A stretch of DNA of 45,341 bases, from positions 1 to 45,341 of the forward strand of contig NZ_BJYX01000028.1 of assembly GCF_007991735.1 (NCBI RefSeq), given 5' to 3'. The notes under the pieces are model-generated. The model searched no databases and was not told the origin of the DNA. It saw nothing but the letters and a program-made list of their open reading frames with translations. The DNA comes from Terrabacter aerolatus (GTDB lineage: Bacteria > Actinomycetota > Actinomycetes > Actinomycetales > Dermatophilaceae). Below, piece after piece: positions 1 through 7,740 of the stretch. Every line of letters begins with the position of its first letter. Position 1 is the stretch's first letter. The position numbers and the translations under genes are program-made.

Positions 1-88
1 CGTCGAGGCCACGTCGAGGCCACGTCGAGGCCACGTCGAGGCCACGTCGAGGCCACGTCGAGGCCACGTCGAGGCCACGTCGAGGCCA
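1..88. repeat. 11-bp tandem repeat, 8 perfect copies, cut by the window edge
   Basis: Eight uninterrupted copies of the 11-mer CGTCGAGGCCA fill positions 1-88; the ninth copy breaks down after CGTCG. The array starts at the first base of the window, so its true length is unknown. It ends about 21 bp before the -10 box of the RDD gene, so it lies in or just upstream of that promoter region. An 11-bp period is close to one DNA helical turn, so a protein bound to each unit would sit on one face of the helix. That last point is inference. Confidence 0.9.
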
Positions 89-109
89 CGTCGGACGTCG
101 CGGAGCGGT

Positions 110-115
110 TAGCCT
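110..115 (+). promoter_or_regulatory. -10 box for the leaderless RDD gene
   Basis: TAGCCT is followed after 7 nt by the GTG start at 123. Transcription starting about 7 nt after the box would begin on the start codon, and there is no Shine-Dalgarno sequence. Several other genes in this window show the same arrangement. Confidence 0.55.
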
Positions 116-122
116 GCCACCT

Positions 123-953
123 GTGACGGCGAACGCGCGCAGCACCCCCGCCCCCTACCGCGGGTACGCGGCGCAGGAGTCGGTGACGGGTGAGGGTGTG
201 GCCCTCGAGCTCCCGGTCGCCAACCTCGGATCCCGCCTCGTCTCGGGGTCGGTCGACCTCGTCGTCTACGGGCTCACCACCTGGGGCCTCGTCGAGCTGG
301 CAGCGAGCCTCACCGAGCAGTCGTCGGATGCCGTGAGGCGCACGGCGCTCATCGTCGTCGTCGTCGGGGTGCTCGTCGGGGTGCCGGCCACCCTCGAGGC
401 CCTGACGCGCGGTCGTACCCTCGGCAAGCTCGTCATGGGCCTGCGGGTCGTGCGTGACGACGGGGGACCGGTGTCGTCACGGCACACGCTGACCCGGGCA
501 CTGGTCGGGTGGCCCGAGATCTACCTGTCCTCCGGGATGGTGGCCGTCATCGCGGCGCTCTCGAGCTCACGCGTCAAGCGCCTCGGCGACCAGGCGGCCG
601 GGACGTACGTCGTCTCCGAGCGCAGTCGTCTCAAGCTGGCACCGCCGCCTGAGATGCCGGTCGAGCTGGAGGAGTGGGCGGCCCGTGCCGACATCGCGCC
701 GCTCGCCCCGGACCTCTCGGCCGCGCTGCGCCAGTTCATCCCGCGTGCGGCCACCTTCGCGCCCGTGGCCCGTGAGGCACACGGCCGTCAGCTGCTCGAA
801 CGGGTGCTCGTGTCGGTGGCTCCGCTGCCGCCACCGGGACACCACCCGGAGACCGTCCTGCGAGCGGTCGCCGCCGAGAGGTACCGGCGCGACCTCCTCC
901 GCATCGCCCGCGACCAGCGGGTGCGCGAGGCGGTCCTGCCCCGGGAGGGCTAG
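123..953 (+). CDS. RDD family membrane protein
   Basis: 276 aa. The N-terminal half is an RDD domain: hydrophobic stretches near residues 38-62 and 75-95, then a conserved-looking segment with TRGRTLGK and RVVRDDGG near residues 98-118, and another hydrophobic region around 135-150. The C-terminal ~110 residues are soluble, charged and Arg-rich. RDD proteins are small membrane proteins, some linked to transport of ions or small solutes, but the substrate here cannot be told. GTG start with no Shine-Dalgarno, placed right after a -10 box. The gene stands alone and is followed by the riboswitch-led riboflavin operon. Confidence 0.75.
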   Translation: MTANARSTPAPYRGYAAQESVTGEGVALELPVANLGSRLVSGSVDLVVYGLTTWGLVELAASLTEQSSDAVRRTALIVVVVGVLVGVPATLEALTRGRTLGKLVMGLRVVRDDGGPVSSRHTLTRALVGWPEIYLSSGMVAVIAALSSSRVKRLGDQAAGTYVVSERSRLKLAPPPEMPVELEEWAARADIAPLAPDLSAALRQFIPRAATFAPVAREAHGRQLLERVLVSVAPLPPPGHHPETVLRAVAAERYRRDLLRIARDQRVREAVLPREG

Positions 954-1001
954 GCCGGAGGGCTGCCGGGACCCACCCGTCCGTCGCGAGGTCGGGCTGT
1001 G

Positions 1002-1039
1002 GTCACGCGGTCGGCCCGTGGTGGCCGTCACGCGGTCGG
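1002..1039. repeat. 13-bp direct repeat upstream of the riboflavin promoter
   Basis: GTCACGCGGTCGG occurs at 1002-1014 and again at 1027-1039, 25 bp apart start to start. It lies between the RDD gene and the presumed riboflavin promoter. It could be a pair of protein-binding sites or chance duplication; nothing else in the sequence decides. Confidence 0.4.
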
Positions 1040-1066
1040 AGTGTGCCAGCGGGTGTGCCCCGGGTG

Positions 1067-1072
1067 CATACT
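1067..1072 (+). promoter_or_regulatory. Probable -10 box of the riboflavin operon
   Basis: CATACT lies 9 bp before the first base of the FMN aptamer P1 stem, which would place the transcript start at about 1079, immediately 5' of the riboswitch. I see no clear -35 box. Confidence 0.4.
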
Positions 1073-1080
1073 GGCCGTAC

Positions 1081-1203
1081 GTGCTCCGGGGTCGGTGTAA
1101 TTCCGAGCCGGCGGTGACAGTCCGCGACCCGACCGCATCCAGCGGCCGGTTGACCTGGTGAAACTCCGGGACCGACGGTGAAAGTCCGGATGGGAGGCAG
1201 CAC
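1081..1203 (+). promoter_or_regulatory. FMN riboswitch (RFN element)
   Basis: The conserved RFN blocks appear in order: CCGGGGTCGGTG, ATTCCGAGCCGGCGGTGAC, AGTCCGCGACCC, GGTTGACCTGGTGAAACTCC, GGGACCGACGGTGAAAGTCC and GGATGGGAG. P1 can be closed by GTGCT (1081-1085) with AGCAC (1199-1203). FMN riboswitches bind flavin mononucleotide and shut off riboflavin synthesis or uptake genes when FMN is plentiful. Here the element precedes ribM and the four biosynthesis genes on the same strand, so it probably controls the whole unit. No U-tract terminator follows it, which favours translational control. Confidence 0.95.
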
Positions 1204-1281
1204 GAAACAGGCCGTCGTGGCCTGGGCCGTCGGCGTCGTCCGCCCGGCCCTGACCACGTGGGCGTGTGGAGACACCCCGGA

Positions 1282-1317
1282 GTTCGTCCGCGCAACGACG
1301 AACGACCAAGGACGAAC
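1282..1317 (+). promoter_or_regulatory. Candidate expression platform: mutually exclusive hairpins at the ribM ribosome-binding site
   Basis: GTTCGTCC (1282-1289) can pair either with GACGAAC (1297-1303, 7 bp, loop 8) or with GGACGAAC (1310-1317, 8 bp). The second partner overlaps the only Shine-Dalgarno-like sequence, AAGGA (1308-1312), 10 nt before the ATG at 1323. The two hairpins exclude each other, so one state exposes and the other hides the ribosome-binding site. The complementarity is directly visible; coupling to FMN binding is inference. Confidence 0.5.
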
Positions 1318-1322
1318 ACCAC

Positions 1323-2081
1323 ATGCAGGCTCTAGCTCTGGCCGACCAGACGAAGAACGTCTTCCAGCAGGCCATCGACGCCACGATCCCCATCGGCTCC
1401 TACCAGCTGCACTGGCTCGAGCTCATCGGTGTCCTCATCGGGCTCGCCTCCGCCTACCTCGGCATGCGCCGCTGGGTCTGGGCGTGGCCCGTGGGGATCC
1501 TCGCCAACATCATGCTGTTCTTCGTCTACCTCGGCGCCGTCTTCGGTGCCGACGAGCGCATCCCGCTCTTCGGGCAGGCCGGCCGCCAGGTCTTCTTCAT
1601 CGTCACGAGCGTGTACGGCTGGTGGCGCTGGTCGCAGGTGCGCCGGCTCAACCATGCGGGCGACTCGAGCGGTGTCGCGATCACGCCGCGGTGGGCCACG
1701 AGCCGTGAGCGCGTCGCCGTCGTCGTCTTCTGGCTGGTCGGCACGGTCGTCGTCCACCAGGTCTTCGTGTGGCTGTGGAACCTCTCGCCGAACCCGTACT
1801 TCACGCCGCAGTGGTGGTTCTACTGGTGCGACGCGTGGATCTTCGTCGGCTCCATCGTCGCGACCTACGCCATGGCGCGCGGCTGGAACGAGTTCTGGCT
1901 CGCTTGGATCGCCGTCGACCTCGTCGGCGTGCCGTTCGCCTTCGCGACCGACTACGTCCCGACGGGGGTGCTCTACACGTTCTACGGCCTCTTCGTCCTC
2001 TACGGCTTCACCCAGTGGGTCAAGATCTCGCGGGCGAGCGTGCCCGACGTCGAGCCCCAGCTCACCGGCACGTCGAGCTGA
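1323..2081 (+). CDS. ribM: Riboflavin transporter RibM (PnuX/PnuC-like)
   Basis: 252 aa integral membrane protein of the PnuC-like vitamin transporter group, with about six or seven hydrophobic segments rich in Trp and Tyr (such as WAWPVGILANIMLFFVYLG and QWWFYWCDAWIFVGSIVA). Family members facilitate uptake of riboflavin or nicotinamide riboside. Placement directly behind an FMN riboswitch and in front of ribD identifies riboflavin as the probable substrate. The ATG at 1323 was chosen because it has an AAGGA ribosome-binding site 10 nt upstream; an in-frame upstream start at 1266 would cover the regulatory hairpins. It is the first gene of the rib operon; ribD starts 3 bp after its stop. Confidence 0.88.
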   Translation: MQALALADQTKNVFQQAIDATIPIGSYQLHWLELIGVLIGLASAYLGMRRWVWAWPVGILANIMLFFVYLGAVFGADERIPLFGQAGRQVFFIVTSVYGWWRWSQVRRLNHAGDSSGVAITPRWATSRERVAVVVFWLVGTVVVHQVFVWLWNLSPNPYFTPQWWFYWCDAWIFVGSIVATYAMARGWNEFWLAWIAVDLVGVPFAFATDYVPTGVLYTFYGLFVLYGFTQWVKISRASVPDVEPQLTGTSS

Positions 2082-2084
2082 CCC

Positions 2085-3176
2085 GTGGGTGCCACGGCAG
2101 CCCCCGCCTGGATGCGACGAGCTCTCCAGCTCGCCGCAGCCGGCCCGTGGCCCGACCCGAACCCGCGGGTCGGGTGCGTCGTCGTCGCGCCCGACGGCAC
2201 CGTCGTCGGGGAGGGCTTCCACCATGGCGCCGGGACGCCGCACGCGGAGGTCGAGGCGTTGCGTGAGGCGGGTGACGCCGCACGTGGGGCGACCGCCTAC
2301 GTCACGCTCGAGCCCTGCTCGCACACGGGCCGCACCGGGCCGTGCGCGGACGCCTTGGCCGACGCGGGTGTCGCCCGCGTGGTGTTCGCGCAGTCCGACC
2401 CCAACCCGGACGCCGCGGGTGGGGCCGAGCGGTTGCATGCCGCGGGGGTGCACGTCACCGGGGGCGTGCTGGCCGACGAGGCTGCGGCGCTCAACGAACG
2501 TTGGGCGCGGACCGTCGACCTCGGCCGCCCCCTGGTGACGTGGAAGCTCGCGACCACCCTCGACGGTCGGAGCGCCGCCGCCGACGGCAGCAGCCAGTGG
2601 ATCACCGGCGAGGCCGCTCGCGCCGACGTCCACCTGCTTCGGGCCACCCGTGACGCCGTCCTCGTCGGCACCGGCACCGTCCTCGACGACGACCCCCGCC
2701 TGACGGTGCGTATGCCGGACGGCGCGCTCGCGCCGGACCAGCCCCTCCGCGCCGTGATGGGGTTGCGCGAGGTCCCGTCGGCGGCTCGTCTCCACGACGC
2801 GCCCGGCGCCGTCGTGCACCTCGAGACACGCGAGCCTCGAGAGGCCCTGGAGCTGTTGTGGCGCAAGGGCGTTCGCGACGTGTGGCTCGAAGGCGGACCG
2901 ACGCTCGCCGGGGCCTTTCTGCGCGCCGGGCTCGTCGACGACGTCTACGCCTATGTCGCACCCGCGCTGCTCGGTGCGGGCCGGGCGGCGGTCGCCGACC
3001 TGGGCATCCGGTCCATCTCGGACGTCCGCCGTCTTGAGCTCGTCGACGTGGCCGTCGTCGGGGGAGACGTGCGCATCCATGCGGTCGCGGCGGCCGGACC
3101 CGTCGCGACGGCGGCGACCGTCCGGCACGACGCCGACGTCACGACCACCGACCTCCACGCACCCGCACAACCCTGA
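2085..3176 (+). CDS. ribD: Bifunctional deaminase/reductase RibD
   Basis: 363 aa. It performs the second and third steps of riboflavin synthesis, deamination of the pyrimidine and NADPH-dependent reduction of the ribosyl side chain. The N-terminal cytidine-deaminase-like domain shows the zinc site: HAE (H53, E55), and C78 and C87 in PCSHTGRTGPC. The reductase domain starts near residue 150 (WKLATTLDGRSA, SSQWITG, VGTGTVLDDDPRLTVR). The GTG at 2085 lies 3 bp after ribM; an in-frame ATG at 2112 is an alternative start, and neither has a strong ribosome-binding site. A copy of the dispersed CGTATGCCG motif lies inside the gene at 2709. Confidence 0.93.
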   Translation: MGATAAPAWMRRALQLAAAGPWPDPNPRVGCVVVAPDGTVVGEGFHHGAGTPHAEVEALREAGDAARGATAYVTLEPCSHTGRTGPCADALADAGVARVVFAQSDPNPDAAGGAERLHAAGVHVTGGVLADEAAALNERWARTVDLGRPLVTWKLATTLDGRSAAADGSSQWITGEAARADVHLLRATRDAVLVGTGTVLDDDPRLTVRMPDGALAPDQPLRAVMGLREVPSAARLHDAPGAVVHLETREPREALELLWRKGVRDVWLEGGPTLAGAFLRAGLVDDVYAYVAPALLGAGRAAVADLGIRSISDVRRLELVDVAVVGGDVRIHAVAAAGPVATAATVRHDADVTTTDLHAPAQP

Positions 3177-3186
3177 GGAGACAGAC

Positions 3187-3792
3187 ATGTTCACCGGAAT
3201 CGTCGAGGAGCTGGGCACGGTCGCGCGCGTCGAGCTCGGGGCCGAGTCGGCCGTGCTGCGCATCGAGGGGCCCCTCGTCGTCAGCGATGCCACGCACGGC
3301 GCCTCGATCTCCGTCAACGGCGTCTGCCTCACCGTCACCGAGCACGACGCCTCGGGCTTCACCGTCGACGTCATGGCCGAGACGCTCGCCCGGAGCAGCC
3401 TGGGCGCGCTCGCGCCCGGCGACCGCGTCAACCTCGAACGCGCGATGCCGGCCGACGGGCGGTTCGGCGGACACGTCGTCCAAGGTCACGTCGACGGAAC
3501 CGCCACCATCACGGCTCGTACGCCCGGGGACCATTGGGAGACGGTCGACTTCACGCTCCCGGCCGGCCTCGCGGCATACGTCGTCGAGAAGGGCTCGATC
3601 ACCGTCGACGGTGTCTCCCTCACCGTTGCCCACGTCGGCGACGACGCGTTCGGCGTCTCGCTGATCCCCACCACCCTCGACCTGACGACCTTGGGGCACA
3701 AGGGAGTCGGCGATGTCGTCAACCTCGAGGTCGACGTCATCGCCAAGTACGTGGAGCGTCTGCTCACCCACCGGCAGGAGGTCACGTCATGA
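3187..3792 (+). CDS. ribE: Riboflavin synthase
   Basis: 201 aa, the normal length. It catalyses the dismutation of two 6,7-dimethyl-8-ribityllumazine molecules to riboflavin, the last step of the pathway. The hallmark N-terminus MFTGIVEELG is present, and two lumazine-binding repeats follow: the first with ISVNGVCLTV and GGHVVQGHVDG, the second with KGSITVDGVSLTV and GVSLIPTTL. The ATG has a GAGGAG ribosome-binding site. The stop overlaps the ribBA start in an ATGA, which suggests translational coupling. It lies 10 bp after ribD. Confidence 0.95.
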   Translation: MFTGIVEELGTVARVELGAESAVLRIEGPLVVSDATHGASISVNGVCLTVTEHDASGFTVDVMAETLARSSLGALAPGDRVNLERAMPADGRFGGHVVQGHVDGTATITARTPGDHWETVDFTLPAGLAAYVVEKGSITVDGVSLTVAHVGDDAFGVSLIPTTLDLTTLGHKGVGDVVNLEVDVIAKYVERLLTHRQEVTS

Positions 3793-5033
3793 CCACCCTC
3801 TCGACCGTGGAGGCCGCCCTGGAGGCACTCCAGGCCGGTCGCCCCGTGCTCGTCCTCGACGACGAGCAGCGTGAGAACGAGGGCGACCTCGTCCTCGCCG
3901 CCGAGACCGCCACCGAGGACTGGATGGCGTGGACGGTCCGCCACTCGTCCGGCTACCTCTGCGCGCCGATGCCCGACGAGGTCGCCGACCGGCTCGCGCT
4001 GCCGCTCATGGTCGCCGAGAACCGCGACCCGCTGCGCACGGCATACACCGTGTCGGTCGACGCGGCCACGGGAGTCACGACCGGCATCAGTGCCGCTGAC
4101 CGCCTGCGCACCGTCCAGGTGCTCGCCGACGTCGACTCCACGCCGGCCGACCTCATCCGCCCCGGGCACGTCCTGCCGCTGCGTGCCCGCGCCGGAGGGG
4201 TGCTGACCCGCCCCGGTCACACCGAGGCCGCCGTCGACCTGACCCGCCTGGCCGGCCTGTCACCCGTCGGCGTCATCGGTGAGCTCGTCCACGACGACGG
4301 GACGATGATGCGCTTCGACGCGGTCGTCGCGCTCGGGCGCGAGTTCGGCCTTCCGGTCATCACCATCGAGCAGCTCGTCGACCACCGCCAGCGCCTCGAC
4401 CGGGTCGAGCGTCTCGCGACGACCCGCATCCCGACGGTCCACGGCACGTTCACCGCCCACGCCTACCGCGACACCCTGACCGGCGACGAGCACGTCGCCC
4501 TCGTCAGCCCGCGCGGCCTGCAGGGGCGGGGCGGGACCGGTCCGGTCCTGACCCGGCTGCACTCCGAGTGCCTGACCGGCGACGCGTTCGGATCGCTGCG
4601 CTGCGACTGCGGGCCCCAGCTGCAGGCGTCACTCGCCCGCGTCGGCCGCGACGGTGGTGTCGTCGTCTACCTCGGCGGCCACGAGGGCCGTGGCGTCGGC
4701 CTCGTCGACAAGTTGCGCGCCTACTCCCAGCAGGACCGCGGCGCGGACACCGTCGATGCCCAGACCGCCCTCGGGCTGCCCGTCGACGCGCGCGAGTACG
4801 CCGCCGGGGCCGCGATCCTGCACGACCTCGGCGCGAGCCAGGTCGTGCTCCTGACGAACAACCCCGACAAGGTCTCGGCCCTGCGTCACCTCGGTCTCGA
4901 CGTCGTCGCGGTCGAGCGGCTGCACGGACCGGTCGGCGAGGACAACGAGCAGTACCTCACGACCAAGCGCGAGCGCCTCGGTCACGACATCCCGGTCACG
5001 AGCGACCGGCGCAGCGGCAAGGAGACGGCATGA
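3789..5033 (+). CDS. ribBA: Bifunctional DHBP synthase / GTP cyclohydrolase II RibBA
   Basis: 414 aa. The N-terminal half (about 1-205) is 3,4-dihydroxy-2-butanone-4-phosphate synthase, with [11 protein letters not shown] near residue 24 and [16 protein letters not shown]. The C-terminal half is GTP cyclohydrolase II with its zinc cysteines C261, C272 and C274 ([15 protein letters not shown]) and the motif [10 protein letters not shown]. It therefore makes both precursors of the pathway, from ribulose 5-phosphate and from GTP. The ATG overlaps the ribE stop by 4 bp and the gene's own stop overlaps the ribH start. GHEGRG in place of the commoner QEGRG is, to my knowledge, an actinobacterial variant rather than damage. 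Confidence 0.95.
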   Translation: MTTLSTVEAALEALQAGRPVLVLDDEQRENEGDLVLAAETATEDWMAWTVRHSSGYLCAPMPDEVADRLALPLMVAENRDPLRTAYTVSVDAATGVTTGISAADRLRTVQVLADVDSTPADLIRPGHVLPLRARAGGVLTRPGHTEAAVDLTRLAGLSPVGVIGELVHDDGTMMRFDAVVALGREFGLPVITIEQLVDHRQRLDRVERLATTRIPTVHGTFTAHAYRDTLTGDEHVALVSPRGLQGRGGTGPVLTRLHSECLTGDAFGSLRCDCGPQLQASLARVGRDGGVVVYLGGHEGRGVGLVDKLRAYSQQDRGADTVDAQTALGLPVDAREYAAGAAILHDLGASQVVLLTNNPDKVSALRHLGLDVVAVERLHGPVGEDNEQYLTTKRERLGHDIPVTSDRRSGKETA

Positions 5034-5500
5034 AGCACGGCGCCCCCACCCTCACCACCGACGGGAGCGGCCTGCGGGTCGCGGTCGTCGCCGCGAGCTG
5101 GCACGAGCAGGTCATGGAGGGACTGCTCGACGGCGCGCGGCGCGGGCTCGCCGACGCAGGCGTGACCGAGGTCGACGTCGTCCGGGTGCCCGGCACGTTC
5201 GAGCTGCCGGTCGCGTGCGCCAGCCTCGCGAGCCGCTACGACGCGCTCGTCGCCCTCGGCGTCGTCATCCGGGGCGGCACCCCGCACTTCGACTACGTCT
5301 GCCAGGCGGCGGCGGTCGGCATCACCGAGGTCTCCGTCCGCGCGGCCACGCCGGTCGGCTTCGGAGTCCTGACGTGCGACGACGAGGCCCAGGCGATCGA
5401 CCGTGCGGGACTGCCGGGTTCGGCGGAGGACAAGGGCCACGAGGCCGCGACGGCCGCCGTCGCGACCGTCGTCGCCCTGCGCGGCCTCGCCACGTCGTGA
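5030..5500 (+). CDS. ribH: 6,7-dimethyl-8-ribityllumazine synthase
   Basis: 156 aa, usual length. Condenses the RibA-pathway pyrimidine with the RibB product to give lumazine, the substrate of RibE. Visible family motifs are VPGTFELP (substrate loop), [13 protein letters not shown] and the C-terminal DKGHEAA. The ATG lies in an ATGA overlap with the ribBA stop and has GGAGA just upstream. It is the last gene of the rib operon; a separate leaderless promoter follows for hisE. Confidence 0.95.
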   Translation: MKHGAPTLTTDGSGLRVAVVAASWHEQVMEGLLDGARRGLADAGVTEVDVVRVPGTFELPVACASLASRYDALVALGVVIRGGTPHFDYVCQAAAVGITEVSVRAATPVGFGVLTCDDEAQAIDRAGLPGSAEDKGHEAATAAVATVVALRGLATS

Positions 5501-5530
5501 GCACCGTCAGGACAGGTGCCGCCCGGCCCG

Positions 5531-5536
5531 TAGGCT
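5531..5536 (+). promoter_or_regulatory. -10 box for leaderless hisE
   Basis: TAGGCT with 8 nt to the GTG at 5545 and no Shine-Dalgarno. It gives hisE-hisG their own promoter, separate from the riboswitch-controlled rib genes 45 bp upstream. Confidence 0.5.
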
Positions 5537-5544
5537 GGGGCACC

Positions 5545-5808
5545 GTGAAGAGCTTTGAGCAGCTGTATGCCGAGCTGGCCGAGAAGGCGCAGACGCGACC
5601 CGAGGGTTCGGGCACCGTCGCGCAGCTCGACGCCGGCGTCCACGCGATCGGCAAGAAGATCGTCGAGGAGGCGGCCGAGGTCTGGATGGCCGCCGAGTAC
5701 CAGTCGACCGACGAGGCCGCCGAGGAGATCAGCCAGCTCCTCTACCATCTGCAGGTCCTCATGCTCGCCAAGGGCATCTCGCTCGACGACGTCTACTCCC
5801 ACCTCTGA
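5545..5808 (+). CDS. hisE: Phosphoribosyl-ATP pyrophosphatase
   Basis: 87 aa, typical of stand-alone actinobacterial HisE. It hydrolyses phosphoribosyl-ATP to phosphoribosyl-AMP, step 2 of histidine synthesis. The all-helical MazG-like fold shows its acidic metal-binding helices: [14 protein letters not shown] and [19 protein letters not shown]. The GTG start fits the -10 box at 5531 and the usual N-terminus [10 protein letters not shown]. hisG follows after 14 bp, so the two genes probably form one unit. A dispersed GTATGCC motif lies near the 5' end at 5565. Confidence 0.93.
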   Translation: MKSFEQLYAELAEKAQTRPEGSGTVAQLDAGVHAIGKKIVEEAAEVWMAAEYQSTDEAAEEISQLLYHLQVLMLAKGISLDDVYSHL

Positions 5809-5822
5809 GGACCTCGACCGCC

Positions 5823-6668
5823 ATGCTGCGAATCGCCGTGCCCAACAAGGGCTCCCTGTCCGACGCGACCGTCGACCTGCTGCGCGAGGCGGGCTACCGC
5901 ACGCGACGTGACAGCAAGGAGCTCGTCGTCTCGGACGCCGAGAACGACGTCGAGTTCTTCTACCTGCGTCCGCGTGACATCGCCGTCTACGTCGGCTCCG
6001 GCACGGTCGACGCGGGGGTCACCGGTCGCGACCTCCTCCTCGACTCGGGCTCCGGGGCCGTCGAGGTCATGCAGCTCGGTTTCGGCGCCTCGACCTTCCG
6101 GTATGCCGGCAAGCCGGGTCAGGTCGCCACCGTCGAGGACATCGAGGGCAAGCGCGTCGCGACCTCGTATGCCGGCCTCGTCCGCTCGGACCTCGCGGCC
6201 CGTGGCCTGACGGCCGAGGTCGTGCGCCTCGACGGCGCCGTCGAGACCGCGATCACGCTGGGCGTGGCCGACTGCATCGCCGACGTCGTCGAGACGGGTA
6301 CCACCCTGCGCCAACAGGGCCTCGAGGTCTTCGGTGAGCCGATCCTGCGGTCCGAGGCCGTGCTCATCCGGGGCGACCGTCCCGGCGAGGACCAGGCCAT
6401 CGAGGTGCTCCAGCGCCGCATCGCGGGGGTCATCACGGCGCGCACCTACGTCATGCTCGACTACGACTGCCCCAAGGACCTCGTCGACCGGGCCTGCGAG
6501 CTGACGCCGGGACTCGAGTCCCCGACGGTCTCCTCGCTGCAGGACGACGCGTGGGTGGCCGTGCGGGCGATGGTGCCGCGTCTGGGCCGCAACCGGCTCA
6601 TGGACGAGCTCTACGACCTCGGGGCGCGGGCCATCCTCGTCACCGACATCGCAGCCTGCCGGCTGTGA
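5823..6668 (+). CDS. hisG: ATP phosphoribosyltransferase, long form
   Basis: 281 aa. Catalyses the first, committed step of histidine synthesis (ATP + PRPP). The length and the C-terminal ~75-residue ACT-like regulatory domain (from about residue 205) mark it as the long HisG_L form, which does not need HisZ and is normally inhibited by histidine. Family landmarks are MLRIAVPNKGSLS, the substrate loop GVTGRDLLLDSG and the PRPP site DVVETGTTLRQQGLEV. ATG start 14 bp after hisE. Two GTATGCC motifs occur within 70 bp (6101 and 6167), both encoding Tyr-Ala-Gly. Confidence 0.95.
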   Translation: MLRIAVPNKGSLSDATVDLLREAGYRTRRDSKELVVSDAENDVEFFYLRPRDIAVYVGSGTVDAGVTGRDLLLDSGSGAVEVMQLGFGASTFRYAGKPGQVATVEDIEGKRVATSYAGLVRSDLAARGLTAEVVRLDGAVETAITLGVADCIADVVETGTTLRQQGLEVFGEPILRSEAVLIRGDRPGEDQAIEVLQRRIAGVITARTYVMLDYDCPKDLVDRACELTPGLESPTVSSLQDDAWVAVRAMVPRLGRNRLMDELYDLGARAILVTDIAACRL

Positions 6669-6685
6669 CGGGCCAGGGGGATGGC

Positions 6686-7192
6686 ATGACGCCGGAGCCC
6701 GGTGCGCACGCCCGGACCGATCCGGGCTCGGACGCCTTCGCGCCGTTCCGCCCCCGGCGTGGCCGCACGGTGGCGCTCGGTGTCGTGTGGGCCTCACTCG
6801 TCGTCTTCGGCCTCATCGCGGTCGTCATGCCGACCCAGGTCGACGGCCGTTGGGGGCTCGGCGACCGGCTGATGTTCTTCGGCATCGGTGTCGCCGTCGC
6901 CCTCATCGCCTGGCGCTACGCCTCGATCGTCGCCGTCCCCAGCCGTTCCGGCCTCGTCGTGCGCAACCTCGTGCTGACCCGCACCCTCGTCTGGCCCGAG
7001 GTCGTCGGCATCCAGTTCGGTGGTGGTGAGCCGTGGGTCACGCTCGACCTCGAGGACGGCGACTCCGTCGCGGTCATGGCCATCCAGAAGGCCGACGGCG
7101 CGGTGTCGGGCCGGGAGGCCTCACGCCTCGCTGCCCTCGTCCAGGCCTTCGGCGAGGCCCGCGAGCCCGACCGGCCGCAGGGACCCGCATGA
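6686..7192 (+). CDS. Small membrane protein with PH-like domain
   Basis: 168 aa. After a ~25-residue polar N-terminus come two hydrophobic segments (about 32-50 and 60-78), then a short soluble domain with alternating beta pattern (VPSRSGLVVRNLVLTRTLVWPEVVGIQF, GEPWVTLDLEDGDSVAVMAIQ) that looks like a bacterial PH domain. No catalytic motif is visible and the function is unknown. The ATG at 6686 has AGGGGG six nt upstream; a GTG at 6665 overlapping the hisG stop is an alternative. The stop overlaps the flavin reductase start (ATGA), so the two are probably co-translated. Confidence 0.65.
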   Translation: MTPEPGAHARTDPGSDAFAPFRPRRGRTVALGVVWASLVVFGLIAVVMPTQVDGRWGLGDRLMFFGIGVAVALIAWRYASIVAVPSRSGLVVRNLVLTRTLVWPEVVGIQFGGGEPWVTLDLEDGDSVAVMAIQKADGAVSGREASRLAALVQAFGEAREPDRPQGPA

Positions 7193-7740
7193 CCGTGGAG
7201 CCGACGCCCGACCGGATGCGGCACGCGCTGGGTCACTTCGCGACCGGCGTGACGATCGTGACAGGCCTCGCCGACGACGGGACGCCGGTGGGCTTCGCCT
7301 GCCAGTCCTTCGCGTCGGTCTCGCTGCACCCGCCGCTCGTGCTCTTCTGCGCCGACCATCGCGGCAGGTCCTGGCCACGCATGCGGGGGCAGGGTCGCTT
7401 CACCGTCAACGTGCTCGGTCACGACCAGCGCGACCTCATCGCCCGGTTCGGGTCGGCCGACGGGGCCCGCTTCGACGGCCTCGACTGGACCCCGTCGGAG
7501 CGCGGTGGTCCCAGCCTGCCCGGCGTCCTCGTGCGCGTGCACTGCTCGGTCGAGCAGGTGCACGTCGCAGGCGACCACGACGTCGTCGTGGGCCGGGTGC
7601 TCGACCTCGAGGACGGCGAGTCCGGACGACCGATGCTCTTCTACCGCGGCCGGCTGACCGTCACCGAGCGCCGCACGTCGTCGGCTTCGGACGAGACCGT
7701 GGGGGACTCGCCCGAGGCGATGGACGACTACTGGGGCTGA
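7189..7740 (+). CDS. Flavin reductase domain protein (FMN-binding split barrel)
   Basis: 183 aa, the usual size for the flavin reductase-like (HpaC/DIM6) family, whose members reduce FMN or FAD with NAD(P)H, often for a partner monooxygenase. Family features are MRHALGHFATGVTIVTG at the N-terminus, PVGFACQSFASVSLHPPLVLFC and FTVNVLGHDQRDLIARF. No monooxygenase lies nearby, so the partner is unknown; the riboflavin operon is 1.7 kb upstream. ATG overlaps the stop of the PH-like gene. Its 3' end overlaps the convergent truncated haemoglobin gene by 13 bp. Confidence 0.85.
   Translation: MTVEPTPDRMRHALGHFATGVTIVTGLADDGTPVGFACQSFASVSLHPPLVLFCADHRGRSWPRMRGQGRFTVNVLGHDQRDLIARFGSADGARFDGLDWTPSERGGPSLPGVLVRVHCSVEQVHVAGDHDVVVGRVLDLEDGESGRPMLFYRGRLTVTERRTSSASDETVGDSPEAMDDYWG

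Noticed and set aside
1-88. CRISPR array
   Set aside because: The 11-bp units are contiguous with no spacers.
3789-5033. Inactivated GTP cyclohydrolase II because of GHEGRG in place of QEGRG
   Set aside because: All three zinc cysteines and the surrounding motif are intact, and the variant is, to my knowledge, usual in actinobacterial proteins.
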